From Misgurnus anguillicaudatus (taxonomy: Eukaryota > Chordata > Actinopteri > Cypriniformes > Cobitidae), in the NCBI RefSeq assembly GCF_027580225.2, contig NC_073346.2, forward strand, positions 9,264,001 through 9,328,000: a stretch of DNA of 64,000 bases, given 5' to 3'. Shown here piece after piece: positions 35,480-47,832 of this stretch. A model generated the notes under the pieces. It was not told where the DNA came from. It searched no databases and worked only from the letters and a program-made list of their open reading frames with translations. A program made the translations under genes and the position numbers. Each line of letters begins with the position of its first letter. The stretch's first letter is position 1.

Positions 35480-36844
35480 GTTTAATACCATCTACTATTA
35501 CCTCGAACCCTTCACTTTCAAGTTTCCTGTGTTTATGATAGACATGACATCTGAAAGACTTGTATACAGTAAAAGATGACTTACAGCTATTTAGTCCACA
35601 TATGATATTGAAATTTAGTTTGTGGTTGTGAACCATACCAACATGTAGGTGAATTAGTTTCTTTAAGGTGAAGGTTTTTCTTCTGCACCTTGTGCAGTAT
35701 AATGTTGTGGCATGTTCAGCACAGGATATTGTTCATTCGGGTGACAGTTGTTGGAAGGGGCTTGCCACCCACCTTAATGATCTTAACTATGGCATGCTGC
35801 AAGAAGGTGAGTGTATTCTTCATGCAGGGTGGATAAGCCAAGTTGAAAACATAGTAAGCACTGAAAGCTGCAATTACTGTATCCCTTCTTCAACTCCCAT
35901 TCCCTGACACACCTCCACCTGATCCACTTTGACAAGAACTCTAACCCTCTTGGAAAAAGCCGTTTTCCAGTCAGTTTCAACCAACTGTATAGTTGGGTAT
36001 GGAGTATCAGCATCACACTGTAAGATAAAAAGGTTAAACACCTATTAGTAAAAAAATGCACCATTTATCAGAACAGAATGTATCAATCAGAGCATTACAA
36101 GTTTAACAAACTGTACCATACCTCTCTGCTTTCTCTTTAAGGATGTGAGAGTCGCACGAAAGTCAGCATCTATTGTAAAAATGTATTAAATTATTCTTCA
36201 GAAAGCAAATACAGAATGCTAATTTTATAATTTTATATTGGACTGAATTAAAAGCAAATCAAAACCGAAACCACAAACAAACAAAAAATTAATTCCCAAC
36301 CCTATTTGAAAATAATATTTAGCCTTGATGAGCATAACACATTACAAATTAACAAAATTGGTCCGAACCTGGTAGATCTGCAAGCATCTCAACTCTTGCT
36401 TTGTAGATTTTGGGAAGTGAAGCACCTTTGGCACAAGACTGGTAAAGCCCTCCCTGAAGCGCTGGCTTAAGCTGAATGCATTCTGTCAACTTCATCACAC
36501 AACTGAAAATTAAAAGAAAGAGAAAGTTTACACGAACATACAATTTCAAAATAAATTCAAATTTTAATATTTTCATATTTTCCATTATCATTTACATTTA
36601 CATGACCCTGAATAGAGGATGCATCCTCACCATTGACAACAATCTCCGGTTGTTAAAACCAAATAAAATGTGCCTAATTATAATAATAGAAGAAACACAA
36701 ATTTTACTTCAAACCACACCAACCTATACATTTTTATGATTAAAAAGAAAATGGTTAAGAAAATGCACTCACAGACAAAATTATAACTCCAATGACATTT
36801 AGAAAGATTGAGGTGAAAATTTCTTTAGTTTTTCATACCACAAT

Positions 36845-37181
36845 TAGGGCTGCACGATAAATCGCATGTGTTTGTCACACGCATCTCGTCAGTAATGCCG
36901 GTTCCTTGATTAGTATTAAATCGCCATCAGCTGTTTTCAGATGGAGCAGCTTTAACTGCACAGAGCTGTAGGTCACTGACAATCGGGGCAATTTCGCATT
37001 ATCACGGACGTATCGCCTGCGATATGTATCCGGTATGGCCCAGCTTGTCAGGGAACTACGGCTCTGTGCAGTTAATGTCGCGCCATCTGAAAGCAGCTGT
37101 TGGCGATTTAATACTAATCAAGGAACCGGCATTACTGACGTGATGCGCGTGGTATCGCATGCAATTTATCGTGCAGCCCTA
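36845..37181. mobile_element. Palindromic hAT MITE with perfect 8-bp duplication
   Basis: TAGGGCTGCACGATAAATCG at the left and its complement CGTGCAGCCCTA at the right; ACCACAAT flanks both sides (36837-36844, 37182-37189). The arms mirror each other over most of the 337 bp (for example gattagtattaaatcgcc and ggcgatttaatactaatc). Confidence 0.95.
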
Positions 37182-37530
37182 ACCACAATATATACCCATA
37201 CCCTATGTCAAATATTTGTGGCCCTTGACTAATAAACTTGTTGAACTACAAATGAATTCACTTACCCCATAAGTAGATCTGTGACACGCTGGTGAAGATT
37301 GTTCAGTGGGCCTCAGTCTTATGCACCCAAACTTGTCTTTACTTTTTCTCACCTCATCATGGACCAGAGGTGCACGTTCAGCTTTAAATTTCCGTTTGAG
37401 GGATTGGTGCCAAGTGTGCTAACACATGAGGGGGGAAATTATATAGATCAGTGGTCAGCTGCATAACAGACTTGTCATGTATTTTTCTTCATGACTGAAC
37501 ATAACTGTTTTAAGAATGTTACATAAATAG

Positions 37531-38913
37531 TAGGGATGGGCGAGTACAGAATTATCTGTATCTGTATCTGTATCTGTAAACCATATGAATTATCTGTATC
37601 TGTATCTGTACTCGGAGTGGGTGTGGCCTAACCCGGAAGTAGGCGGGGTTTGTCTCGAAATGGGCGGGGCTTTAACCGGTATGTTATTTTAAGCATGCAA
37701 TTAATATATGGGTTGATCAGAAATTGTTATATTTCTGTATCACTGATCATAAGAGGGAGAGAGAGAGTGTTTGTTTGTGTGTGTAGCTTAATTTGTAATA
37801 TTATTTGTTATTTATACCACTACTACCTTTATATTTTATGAAATACAGCAAAAAGTGTCAGAGTAAAAAAAAACTGGTTAAAGCCAGCTGATGATTAAAA
37901 CGAAAAAAAAACTTTGATGACTGGCAGAGAGAGGAAGAGAGAGGGAGAGTGTGTGTAGCTTAATTAATTTGTAATATTTATAACACTAACTTTAACTTAC
38001 TACCTTTATTTTTTATGAAATACAGCAAAAAAGTGTCAGAGAGAAAAAGCTGACAAGAGAGAGAGAGAGAGAGAGAGAGAGTGTGTAGCTTAAATTAATT
38101 TGTAATATTTATATTATAGCTTAATACCTTTATTTTTGTATGAAATACAGCAAATACGTGCCAGACACTCAGTGTCTGATTACTGGTTAGAGACAGCTGA
38201 AGGTTTAAAAAAGAAAAAAATTCTCCGACTGGCAGAGACGCGATGCGAGTTGCATTCACGTCTGAACGAACCCACGTTTACCAGAACTCTGCTGGTTAGT
38301 ATGTATTAACGTTACAACCCGAAGTAAAAAGCTGAAGAAACCCTAAACATTAATGGAAAAGAACCGTGAACCCGAGAGACTGAGGGAGAGAGAGACAGAA
38401 AGCTGTTCTGTTTGTGAGTGTGCAGAGCGGGACACAGACAGCTCCCAGCTGAAGGTTTAAAAAAAGAAGAAAAAATCTCCGACAGGCAGAGACGCGATGC
38501 GCGTCCCATTCACGTCTGAACGAACCCACGTTTACCAGAACTCTGCTGGTTAGTACGTATTTGAACGTTACAACCCGAAGTAAAAAGCTAAAGAAACCCT
38601 AAACTTTAACGGAAAAGAACCGCGAACCCGAGTGACTGAGGGAGAGAGACAGAGAGCTTTTCTGTGTGTGAATGAGCAGAGCGGAGCTGCGGGACTCACA
38701 GCAACACAATACATCTGTATTTGTGTAGGGGAGGGGCGGCGCTGTTACTACTAGCCTATCACAGAACGCTGACACAATCAGCTACCCAATGATGATTTTC
38801 ATTTAATCCGAGCACAGATATTGACTCGTATTACTCGTATAATACTCGTACTCGGCAGAAGTGCTTTATCCGTACCGGATACTCGTTTCAGCCGAGTATC
38901 CGGCTCATCTCTA
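37531..38913. mobile_element. hAT-type element with internal duplications
   Basis: Left TAGGGATGGGCGAGTAC, right complement GAGTATCCGGCTCATCTCTA; both flanked by ATAAATAG (37523-37530, 38914-38921). Inside are three imperfect copies of a gtgtagcttaatttgtaata block (37770-38110) and two of an acgtctgaacgaacccacgt block (38260 and 38510). It also has a tctgta tandem run at its left end. No coding content. Confidence 0.9.
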
Positions 38914-38969
38914 ATAAATAGGTAGACTGGTCTAAGCTAGTTGATCAGACTAGTTCTTAAAATACAGTC

Positions 38970-39354
38970 TTAAAGGTGCAGTGTGTAAATTTTAGCGGCA
39001 TCTAGTGGTGAAGTTGCGAATGACAACCAACGGCTCAGTCCACTGCCCAACCCTCGCTTTTAAAATGCATGAAGTAGCTACGATAGCCACCACCAGACAA
39101 ACATTTCATCATCAGAGACAACTTAGTAAAAGTATTTGTCCATTAAGGGCTTCTGTAGAAACACGGTGGCACAAAATGGACCTCCATGTAGGAGGACCCT
39201 CGATGTATGTAGATAAAAACGTCTCATTCCAATTTTATAAAAACATAACGGTTCATTTTAAAAGGTCTTTATACACCACTGATAATATAGTTTTGTGTAT
39301 TATTTTTCATTTCTTTCAAGAGATCCTTCTAAAAATTACATACTGCACCTTTAA
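38970..39354. mobile_element. TTAA MITE (AAAGGTGCAGT termini)
   Basis: TTAAAGGTGCAGTGTGTAA at the left and TTACATACTGCACCTTTAA at the right, including TTAA at both ends, the piggyBac-type target. The 134-codon open frame across it (39005-39409) is not a gene. Confidence 0.85.
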
Positions 39355-39625
39355 CTTTACAACTATGTTTATGCAACTGGCCACAGGGAATTCAACAAAG
39401 AGATTTTGACATGTTACTTTTTAAACATGCATAAACCAAATCCACCAATTTCTGAAATGTAAATGATATACAAGCACATAAAATTTATGGAAAGTAAATA
39501 TAGAAAGACACCCTGCTTTTAAGATATCAGCATTGGCCATCAAAAAAATATATACATCATTTAAGCACTAAACGGGGGGGGGGGGGGGAATGAAAATAAG
39601 ATACACAATACTCAGTACTACTTAC

Positions 39626-41294
39626 ATTTCAGTAGATGAAGTATCTTGATAGTTCTCTGCCGGCACTGGTTCTTCTTAAGTTATTGTCACCACCTCCTTC
39701 ATCTCACGTGCAAATTTGTTAAACTTATGTACTATTCGCACGGGATTAGTATTACCTGGGGACCCTGTGTGATTTAGAAATTACCTCCCTACGTCTGAGT
39801 TTCGTGTGGCCGGTTCGCACGGGATAAGCAAAGCCTGTGATTTCACTCAAATTTACTGACTTATCTCCCTGATATAATGTTGAGGCTTTGCATAACACTA
39901 TCACGCAACACCGCGACATGCTGTAAAAGGTACCTTTACCAAATCATATTTCGTTAAATCATACAGTGAGTGAACGTGTGGGGAAAGAAGTGAAACTGAG
40001 ATGACAGAATTAGCGTCCTCTGCCTCTAGATGCCGTTTTAAAGATTAAAATTACTTTTAACTATCTGATCAACACAAATACAAGGCGCCAAAATATGATT
40101 GCTTACCAGCATTAAAACCGCTTTTAATAAAAACCGAATTTCTCCGCTCCGTGGACGAGGAGGCAGCAGCCAATGTAACGTCTGGCTGTGTATTAACTGA
40201 CTGAACACTTGACTCTCGCCTGGGCATTTAGATATGCAAGTTTTTCCATCAACAATATCTGCGTGAAACATTAACATCATGATCATCTGGCGACTCGACT
40301 GTTTCAGCACGTCCTCTACGGAGAGTCTGCTTTATTAACGGCTTTTCGTTCGCTCCACGTGAGCTAAATGTTTTTGTTCTGTACTTTTTTACTCGCATAT
40401 ATTTCTACATATTTTCAACCAAGGAACACACGGAATATAATATAAGTTATTATGAATAGCAGTTAAGCTTGTTCTGAAATGATGAAAAAAGCCAAATGAC
40501 TAAAAATGATCTTACAACTTAATTTCAAACGTTATAGATACAAATTGAAAATGTCCTAATATGTATTGCCTTCAAGCCTAAACAATGTTCTTTAATATAA
40601 TATATATATTCTCATAGGGGAAAGATAGCACCCTGCGTTCTACCTCAGTGCATCTCGTTGTTCTGGATTTAAGTAATAATCTTATTTTAATAAACAAGGT
40701 ATACCACGTTAGTAAGCCACGCAAAATCACCGCAAATGAAATTCCTTTACCACGACATCCATAGCTCCACCTAAACTTAGAGATCGCAAATATTGACAGT
40801 TCTGCTTATTTTTAGTCATCAAGATGGACGAGAGAGACTGATTCGAAGTTTAAAATTTGAAATATACTAATCAAGTTTCACAATGAAAGCCAAAAAAATT
40901 GAAGGGATGTGTCTCTGTATGTGCGCTTCACAGCTGCAGTGCGAGAGGCGCAAAAACTGAGAAAATAAATAAATAAAAAAGGCTCACTGGTAACAAATGC
41001 TGGCCAAATTACAGAGATGCCTATTCGCACGGGACTAATATTATCAGAGGACCTCGGTGTTCGGCGAAATATGGTAGGTCATTTGCGGAGGAATTTTTAC
41101 TTTACAAATTACAGACATGGCCGATTCGCACGGGATTAAGATCACAGACAACCTCTGTAATTATTACAAATCACTAGAGGTCACCAGGTAATACTAATCC
41201 CGTGCGAATAGGGCTTTAGCCTGTTTTTTAAAGAAGCCTTCAAATAAGTTCTCTGTAAGGCCACAATATATTGTTTCACCATCAACCTCATTCT
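39626..41294 (-). pseudogene. SAM-domain exon interrupted by a 1.48 kb transposon
   Basis: Acceptor (ctttttacag on the minus strand) precedes 41294 and a donor (gtaagtag) follows 39626. The half before the insertion has the SAM core pattern E-DGE-hhhLTE; the half after it resumes the last SAM helix. An in-frame TAA lies shortly after the SAM helix. Confidence 0.55.
39732..41211. mobile_element. 1.48 kb transposon with repeated TTCGCACGGGATTA motif
   Basis: Perfect terminal inverted repeats of about 27 bp (CTATTCGCACGGGATTAGTA... and complement, 41184-41211). The motif TTCGCACGGGAtta recurs near 39811, 41030 and 41112. No transposase and no clear target duplication. It sits inside the minus-strand SAM exon. 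Confidence 0.75.
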
Positions 41295-41384
41295 CTGTAA
41301 AAAGGAAAGAGTGGTCAGCATGAGCAATGATATAACAGCAACAATAAAATCAATGCCTTTAAACATTTATTTTCCGATAGTCCA

Positions 41385-41450
41385 AAATCTCTACCGGTTG
41401 ACAAATTTCTACTGGTTTATCATATCTACCGGTTTATCGACCACCCCTAA
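41385..41450. mobile_element. Small hAT-like end fragment
   Basis: Repeated taccggtttatc motifs ending cgaccacccctaa resemble a degraded hAT terminus. Confidence 0.3.
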
Positions 41451-41654
41451 GTCTGTGTATTATAAAGTAATGCATTTGAACTGCTTGCGAATGACATCAA
41501 ATACTGCAAGAGTAATTAAAAAGCATACAGAGCAGTCTACACTCGATTTTAGTTTTGAGGTAACAGACAGTTAATACATCAGACGGTCTCCGCAGCGCGA
41601 ATACACCTATTGTGTGAATTCGTGTTCGACTACTGTTAACAAAAACTCAGAAGG

Positions 41655-42310
41655 GGTAAAATCTTTGCGTGGCAGGGGCAGCTGCCTCGCTACCCGCCGC
41701 ACCTGCCTCGCTACCTGTCACACTCTTATGCGCCTGCCAGTCGACCCGCCATACCTGCCTCGCTACCCGCCACACTCTTATGCGTCTGCCAGTCGACCCG
41801 CCATACCTGCCTCGCTACCCGTCACACCTGCCTCGCTACCCGCCACACTCTTATGCGCCTGCCAGTCGACCCGCCATACCTGCCTCGCTACCCGTCACAC
41901 CTGCCTCGCTACCCGTCACTCTCTTTTACGCCTGCCAGTCGACCCATCACACCAGCCTCGCTACCTGTCACACTTTTACGTGCCTGATGGTGTACCCGCC
42001 ACCTGCCTTGCTACCAGTCACCATTTTCCGTGCCTGCCTCGCTACCTGCCACCCTTTTACGTGCCTGCCGGTGTACCCGTCACACTTTTATTTGCCTGCC
42101 TTGCTAACTCTCACCATTTTACGTGCCTGCCTCGCTACCTTTCACACTTGTACGTGCCTGCCTCGCTACCTTTCACACTTGTATGTGCCTGCCTCGCTAC
42201 CTGCCACACTTTTACATGCCTGCCTCGCTATCTTCCACACTTTTACGTGCCTGCCTCGCTACCTGCCACACTTTTGTGCCTGCCGTCACACTTTTATATC
42301 CGTCACTTTC
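41655..42310 (+). repeat. Minisatellite, left arm of an inverted pair
   Basis: Tandem units of the type cctgcctcgctacccgtcac plus gcctgccagtcgacccg, 25-55 bp variants. It starts after aaatctttgcgtggcagggg. The complement of the same start and units is at 46470-46738. Confidence 0.9.
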
Positions 42311-42448
42311 ATATTCAGCAGTTGTAAGTTAAATAAAAAAGAAATAATGTTATGATGGCATGTTATGTGAATACAAATTTTAAAAGCATGTAACAAATAG
42401 GCTATAGCCCTTTTTGGATGTTTTTGGTTGTATATTGCTAATATATAT

Positions 42449-42705
42449 GAAGAGTTTCGTTGCAAAACGAGATAACCACCGTTATTTTTAATTGTTCAGA
42501 AATCTCGTTTTTTGGGTGTGCATTCCAATTAATTTCAATTGAACTGCAGTTGGTTTGTTTTGATTTAAACCTTCATAATTTAAAAAAATACAGCTAAGTA
42601 GCACCATAAAACAAAATAATAACATGATAACATAATAATAAACATGTTTTGACAAAAATGTTAAAAAATGGATTTATCTCGGTTTGCAATGAAACTCTTC
42701 ATATA
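42449..42705. mobile_element. Short MITE with GAAGAGTTTCGTT termini, second copy
   Basis: Same as 22985-23212 (gaagagtttcgttgcaaaac ... aatgaaactcttc), flanked by TA-rich sequence. Confidence 0.85.
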
Positions 42706-43025
42706 TAATAGGTGTTTCGAGTTATCGGTGTTTAGGTGTTTCGAATTATAAACTCGATAGACATTTAAACGTTTTCGTGATTTTCTTTATTTATATCAGC
42801 TGGCACTGTAGTGGTCGATGATGAAACTTTGTTTCTATATACTTCTTATCATTTCAGTTAAGATGTTTAAAATGCACTCAATATTTAAAATGCATACAAA
42901 GAAAGACTGATGCAATGAGTTGCAGCTATCTAAAATGATGTGCATAATAACTTTTGCACTAAAAAAGTCAGAGATGTGGATTCGGACGGCTATTAAATGA
43001 CCACACGACTCAAAAAAACAGGTTA

Positions 43026-44034
43026 GGGCCGGGTTTCCCAAAAGCATCGTAAGGCTAAGTTGATCGTAAAAACGATCGTACGAATCATCTTAAAATTACT
43101 GGCCGTTTCCCAAAAGCTTCGTAACTTAAGTAGCACTTGAAAATCATCGTAGATCTACGAGTGCTCTGGAGTAATCGTTCATTCATAAGTGCATCGTAAG
43201 ACAACAGAGTTACAAGGTCACCTGCAGGAGAACCAGCAAATTGCACTCCAGCAATGACGATAATGTAATGTTTTAAATCTATATTGATTTATTGGGTTCT
43301 TCTTTGTTTATTTGTTTAAATTACTTTAATATAATATATTTAAAATTAAAATGATAAATAAAATTTAAATGACTAAACATAAATTAATAAAGAAGGAAAA
43401 CATATTTGGTAAATTTTGGTAAAAGTTGGTAGTAGCGAATTGATAAATGGTTCCTACCAATTGCTTCTAATTAATCTACAGTAAAAATAAATGTTTTCAA
43501 AAGAAATGGCATCTGATTAAGGAAAGCAATTAAATATGTACGGTACAATGCAATAATCCCTAATAATAAATAAACATAGATAATAAAAAACTGATAATAA
43601 TAATCTAAACTATACATAAAATGCAGAAGGCATTTCGCAGTGGGACGAGTCCTAACTAAATACGGAAAATAATATTTCATTATGCACAAATTATTAAAAC
43701 ATTGTAATAGTTTTAAACAAATAATTGTTTAAACAATAATGAAAAATATTATAAAAAAACGTTAGTGCACATCAGCTGAAGATCATTAGCCTAAACAAGC
43801 TTCTGCAACAAATTCCAGTCATTCTAAATGTGACATTTCAGCACTTGACAAAGGGATAGCGACTCGTAAGTAGCACTTAAAACCCAGCTGCGAGCGATCG
43901 TTTAACTTGCATGTTTGGGAAACGCACGTAAATGAACAACGAGCTTTTGGGAAACGGCCCGTAATTTTAAGATGATTCGTACGATCGTTTTTACGATCAA
44001 CTTAGCCTTACGATGCTTTTGGGAAACCCGGCCC
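43026..44034. mobile_element. MITE with long palindromic ends (GGGCCGGGTTTCCC)
   Basis: The left 70 bp (gggccgggtttcccaaaagc, then gatcgtaaaaacgatcgtac) are mirrored at the right end. Flanks aggtta and aggtca may be a degraded duplication. The interior is AT-rich and non-coding. Confidence 0.8.
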
Positions 44035-44734
44035 AGGTCATTCGGCCGTGGTCGTTGAAAAACACAGATTCTCGATTCCCAAACCCCCCTGTAAATGTTG
44101 AAAATAACTTGCGTTCCGTGAAAAACAATTAGTCTTAATAGGACTAAAGACACGAATTGGGATTAACATAAAAATAGTACATAACAATTAAAATATTTGA
44201 ATTAAACATGTTTCTTATTACGTTTTCATTACATTTATTTGGCTTCTTTTGACCTGTTTGTCAAAAATGTTTTGTTTTTAATAACAGAGCACTGTTATTT
44301 GAATTTTAAAACGAATATCTGACCAATAACGAATATTCTTAGATGAAGGTTAAAGTTTTAAAATAATTTAGCTAATATTGCTACGTTTGCGCAAACGCTA
44401 GTGGAGCCCAGATAATAATGAGCTCAGCAAGATGTTGTAATACTTTGTATTTTCCTACATAATGGCACAGTGCCACAAATACGATGCATTTAACAGTTAA
44501 CGTGAAAACGGTAAAAAAAAATCAAGTTTTAAGCTATTATAAACATTAATGGTTGTTTTTCAGGCTTGTGGAATTCAAGCATGAAATATTATTGAAATAA
44601 TGCTTAAAAACACAAAACAAAAAGGAATATTATAATGCTTTTAATGGTGAAATGCTAATGTTTAATAATGGTTATTAATAAAAAACGGTATTTAATAGTT
44701 TTTATTCATTCAGAAGGCCTATGCGGACAGACAC
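44035..44734. other. AT-rich spacer, no gene
   Basis: Nothing recognised. Confidence 0.4.
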
Positions 44735-46080
44735 AGTTTTATTAATTGGTGCCCAGAATAAAAAAATACATCGGGACATTAACGTGATGCTTAAGGCATT
44801 AATACAGTGCTATTTAAAGATCAAGTTTACTATATTCTTTATTAATGAGTCATATATATAACCTAGTTTTATTAATTCCTGCGCAGAATTTAAAAAATAA
44901 TCCTTGGGACATTAACATGACGCTTAACGCATGCTAATACATTAAATACAGTGCTATTAAAATATCACCATCACTATATACCTTATTAACGAGTTATATA
45001 CATAGTTTTATTAATTCCTGCCTAGAATGTAAAAAAAATATTGGGACATTAAAGTGAAGCTTAACGCATTAATACAGTGAGTTGTCCTATACAAGACGAG
45101 AAATGTTTTACCAAAAATATTGAGTAAATTATAAAGTTAGGTGTGAAACTTATTCAATTTTTAGTTGATGTTCAATACATATTAACTTGAAATAATCAAG
45201 TATTACAGTTTTAAAAACTAAAATATATATCTGTGATATTTTCAAATATATTGATTCAAATTTACAAAAAAATATTAAGGATATTTATTAGAAATAATCT
45301 ATTAGTTAAATACTTATTTTATTTGAAGTACACACCTAAATAATATCTGTACATTTTACACAAAATTTATGTTTATTTTTGTGTCATTTATTTTGGTTTG
45401 TCTAACTAAAAAAAAACACCCAAGTGACATAAAGAGATTGTATTAAGGTATTTTAATGATTTAAAGCCGAATATTTTTACAGTGATTACTGTATCACATT
45501 AATGTCCCAATACTATATACCTTATTAATAAAACTGAATATGTATATGACTCATTAATAAGGTATATAGTGATTTTGATATTTTAATAACACTGTATTTA
45601 ATGCATTAGCATGCATTAAGTGTCATGTTAATGTCCCGAGGTTTTTTTAAATACTGCGCAGGAATTAATAAAACTGTATGTAGTATGACTCTTTAATAAG
45701 GAATATAGTAAACTTGATCTTTAAATAGCACTGTATTAATGCCTTAAGCTTTACATTAATGTCCCGATGTTTATTATAATAAAAGTTTAGGAATTAATAA
45801 ATTGGTTTAAGGCCCTATGAATTTGATCCTTATATAGCACTGTATCAATGTGTTAGCTCTATGTCCCAATGTTTTTCATGAAATTCTGGGCAGGAGTTAA
45901 TAAAACTGAGGCTATATATGACCCATAAGGTGTATGAATTTAATCCTTAATAGCACTGTATGCATTAAGCTGCGATGAGCGTCACTATTCCGATGATTTT
46001 AATACAATTTTGGGCAGGAATTAAAACTGCATGTAGTATGTGTCGATAATAACTTGATCTTTAATTTGATCCTTCGAATT
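44735..46080. repeat. Inverted arrays of a ~125-bp AT-rich unit
   Basis: Left arm: about three direct units (ttattaattcctgcgcagaa, gggacattaac, atacagtgctatt, actatatacctta). Right arm: about five units in the opposite orientation. A 400-bp unrelated loop lies between. Confidence 0.75.
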
Positions 46081-46469
46081 GGGGACGACCTTACTGACTT
46101 AAAGGGCGTGTTACAGGGTACATTTTTCAACAAAAACGTGGCCACGTTTTAATAAATCGTGGGAACGAGTTGCTAATTCGTGGCCACGATTTAAAAAAAA
46201 AGTTCGGCCATGTCATGAGAAAATTAACAATGGTTTTACTACAGTTAAAATAAAAACATGGTTAGTGTAGTAAAACCATGGTTTTGCTCATAGTAATCAA
46301 TTCACCAAAAAAAACATAGTTACTACACTTTTACCACAATAAAACCATGGTTAATTTTCGTTAGTACTGAAGTTGGAGTAAAGAAACATTATTTTCTTCT
46401 CTTTAATGTCTCCGGCTTTTTTCAGACGTGTTTAGCTTAATTTTGCAGCTCCGCCTATGCTGGCTGTTT

Positions 46470-46738
46470 TAAAAGTATGTGACGGGTAGAAAGGCAGGCG
46501 CGAACTAGTGTGATGGGTACACTGGCAGGGACGTAAAAGTGTGACGGGTAGCGAGGCAGGTGTGACGGGTCGACTGGCAGGCACGTAAAAGTGTGACGGG
46601 TAGCGAGGCAGGTGTGACGGGTCGACTGGCAGGCACGTAAAATTGTGACGGGTCGACTGGCAGGCACGTAAAAGTGTGACAGGTAGCGAGGCAGGTGTGG
46701 CGGGTAGCGAGGCAGCTGCCCCTGCCACGCAAAGATTT
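46470..46738 (-). repeat. Minisatellite, right arm of the inverted pair
   Basis: Units gtgacgggtagcgaggcagg and gggtcgactggcaggcacgt, the complement of the 41.7 kb array; ends cctgccacgcaaagattt. Confidence 0.9.
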
Positions 46739-46740
46739 AA

Positions 46741-47283
46741 CCGGCTCTCCAGAAACTTCTGAACAACTTGGCAGAGTAATAAAAAAAACACAGTATTGTT
46801 ATACGTTTCTTGTTATGTGTTTAACAGCGAGCTGACCCACTTTGCCCAGTGGCACGCCCCTGACTTACGTTAAGAGCTTTATAGAAACATGAAATACATG
46901 CGTGATGGGTCAAATCATACCAGGTGCTCACTCGCGTCCCAAGTGAACAAGGGCACGGAAATAAGAACATGCTGGAAACTAAATTTCTAAGTCTATGAGT
47001 CAATTAATGTTAGGTTTAACGTTAACTGTACAACATTGTGGCTGTACAACACTGTGGCGTTCCGTGACGGACGTCGTTGCGTATAAGTTAAACTAAAAGT
47101 TATATATTAAGCTATGGTTTAATAATAAAAACAACAAACTAAACATAAAAATCAATAAGTTGGTTTTGTCAGGCCAGTATTTAATGTTCCCCTCATTGCG
47201 TCAGGTTGGTCGACTCACTAAGTCAACAGAACTCGGAAGAGAACCAACCAACGGATTTTCACAGTACTTAAAACTAAACTTAC
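46741..47283. other. No gene; possible hAT end
   Basis: The complement of 46825-46862 reads CAGGGGCGTGCCACTGGGCA, like a hAT terminus, but no partner was found. Confidence 0.35.
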
Positions 47284-47395
47284 CTATGAATTTCTGTGCT
47301 TCATCTTCGGTGACCTGTATTCCAGCTTCTTATTTCTGAAGAATATCCTCCGTGGATAGTGACGAAGTGAGACCGCCATTATGTCGAGTAACCGT

Positions 47396-47832
47396 CGCGT
47401 CGTCCCAAATTTGTTTGCGTGCATAATCACGGCGCCTCGCGGTGTTCAACTTCAACCCCATTGGACAACACAAATTCGACGTTGAGTAACGTATTTTTTT
47501 TAAACTGGTTAAAGTGCAATATTAAAACCACTTCATTATTCTGTTTCGTGTAACAGTAAGTGCAGACAAATTCCAGTAAAAAAAATATAAAATAAAAAAA
47601 ATCTATTTATGCATTTTACGTCTGCCCAAAAATAATAATAACAACAATAATACGAGACTTCATATGTATAAAATAAACAAATAATAGATTCTTGAGACCA
47701 GACTGTTGGTTAGAGATATCCAAAACAAATAAAATGTAATTTTTGACCGCCAGACACAGATAAATCAAGGCCAGCAGCAAACAATAGGAGTGGCCATCAG
47801 GCTGTGCTCAACAGGTGAACGAGCACTGCCGC
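47396..47832. other. Upstream flank of the SAMD3-like remnant
   Basis: A CpG-richer patch (47380-47480) lies directly upstream, on the minus strand, of the first exon remnant and could be its old promoter. The rest is AT-rich. Confidence 0.35.

Larger units (their letters stand above)
41655..46740. mobile_element. Possible 5 kb fold-back transposon
   Basis: The minisatellite arms at both edges are inverted and begin with the same unique sequence (aaatctttgcgtggcagggg). Between them a pair of inverted 125-bp-unit arrays (44735-45080 and 45495-46080) forms an inner palindrome, with MITEs nested at 42449 and 43026. No transposase. No flanking duplication was established. Confidence 0.45.
35480..47395 (-). 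pseudogene. SAMD3-like (SAM-domain) gene remnant, broken by transposons
   Basis: Minus-strand pieces with splice signals, in order: 47395-47284 (STEDILQK, stop, EAGIQVTEDEAQKFI, donor); 41294-41212 plus 39731-39626, one SAM-domain exon (NEVDGETIYCGLTENLFEGF, then HKFNKFAREMKEV) split by a transposon; 37418-37266 (SLKRKFKAERAPLVHDEV); 36502-36369 (ALQGGLYQSCAKGASLPKIY); 36017 to about 35900 (IQLVETDWKTAFSKRVRVLV); about 35700-35500 (C2H2-like pair: CTRCRRKTFTLKKLIHLH and CGLNSCKSSFTVYKSFRCH). In-frame stops and the split SAM exon make it non-functional. The SAM assignment is fairly good; that all pieces belong to one gene, and the SAMD3-like label, are inference from strand order and family memory. 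Confidence 0.5.

Noticed and set aside
39005..39409. 134-codon frame
   Set aside because: It lies across a TTAA MITE that also occurs in part near 3470.
41614..42355. Two long overlapping frames of 237 and 228 codons
   Set aside because: Both translate the same minisatellite in different frames (LPRYP and ASLPVT repeats), which is expected when the unit has no stop.
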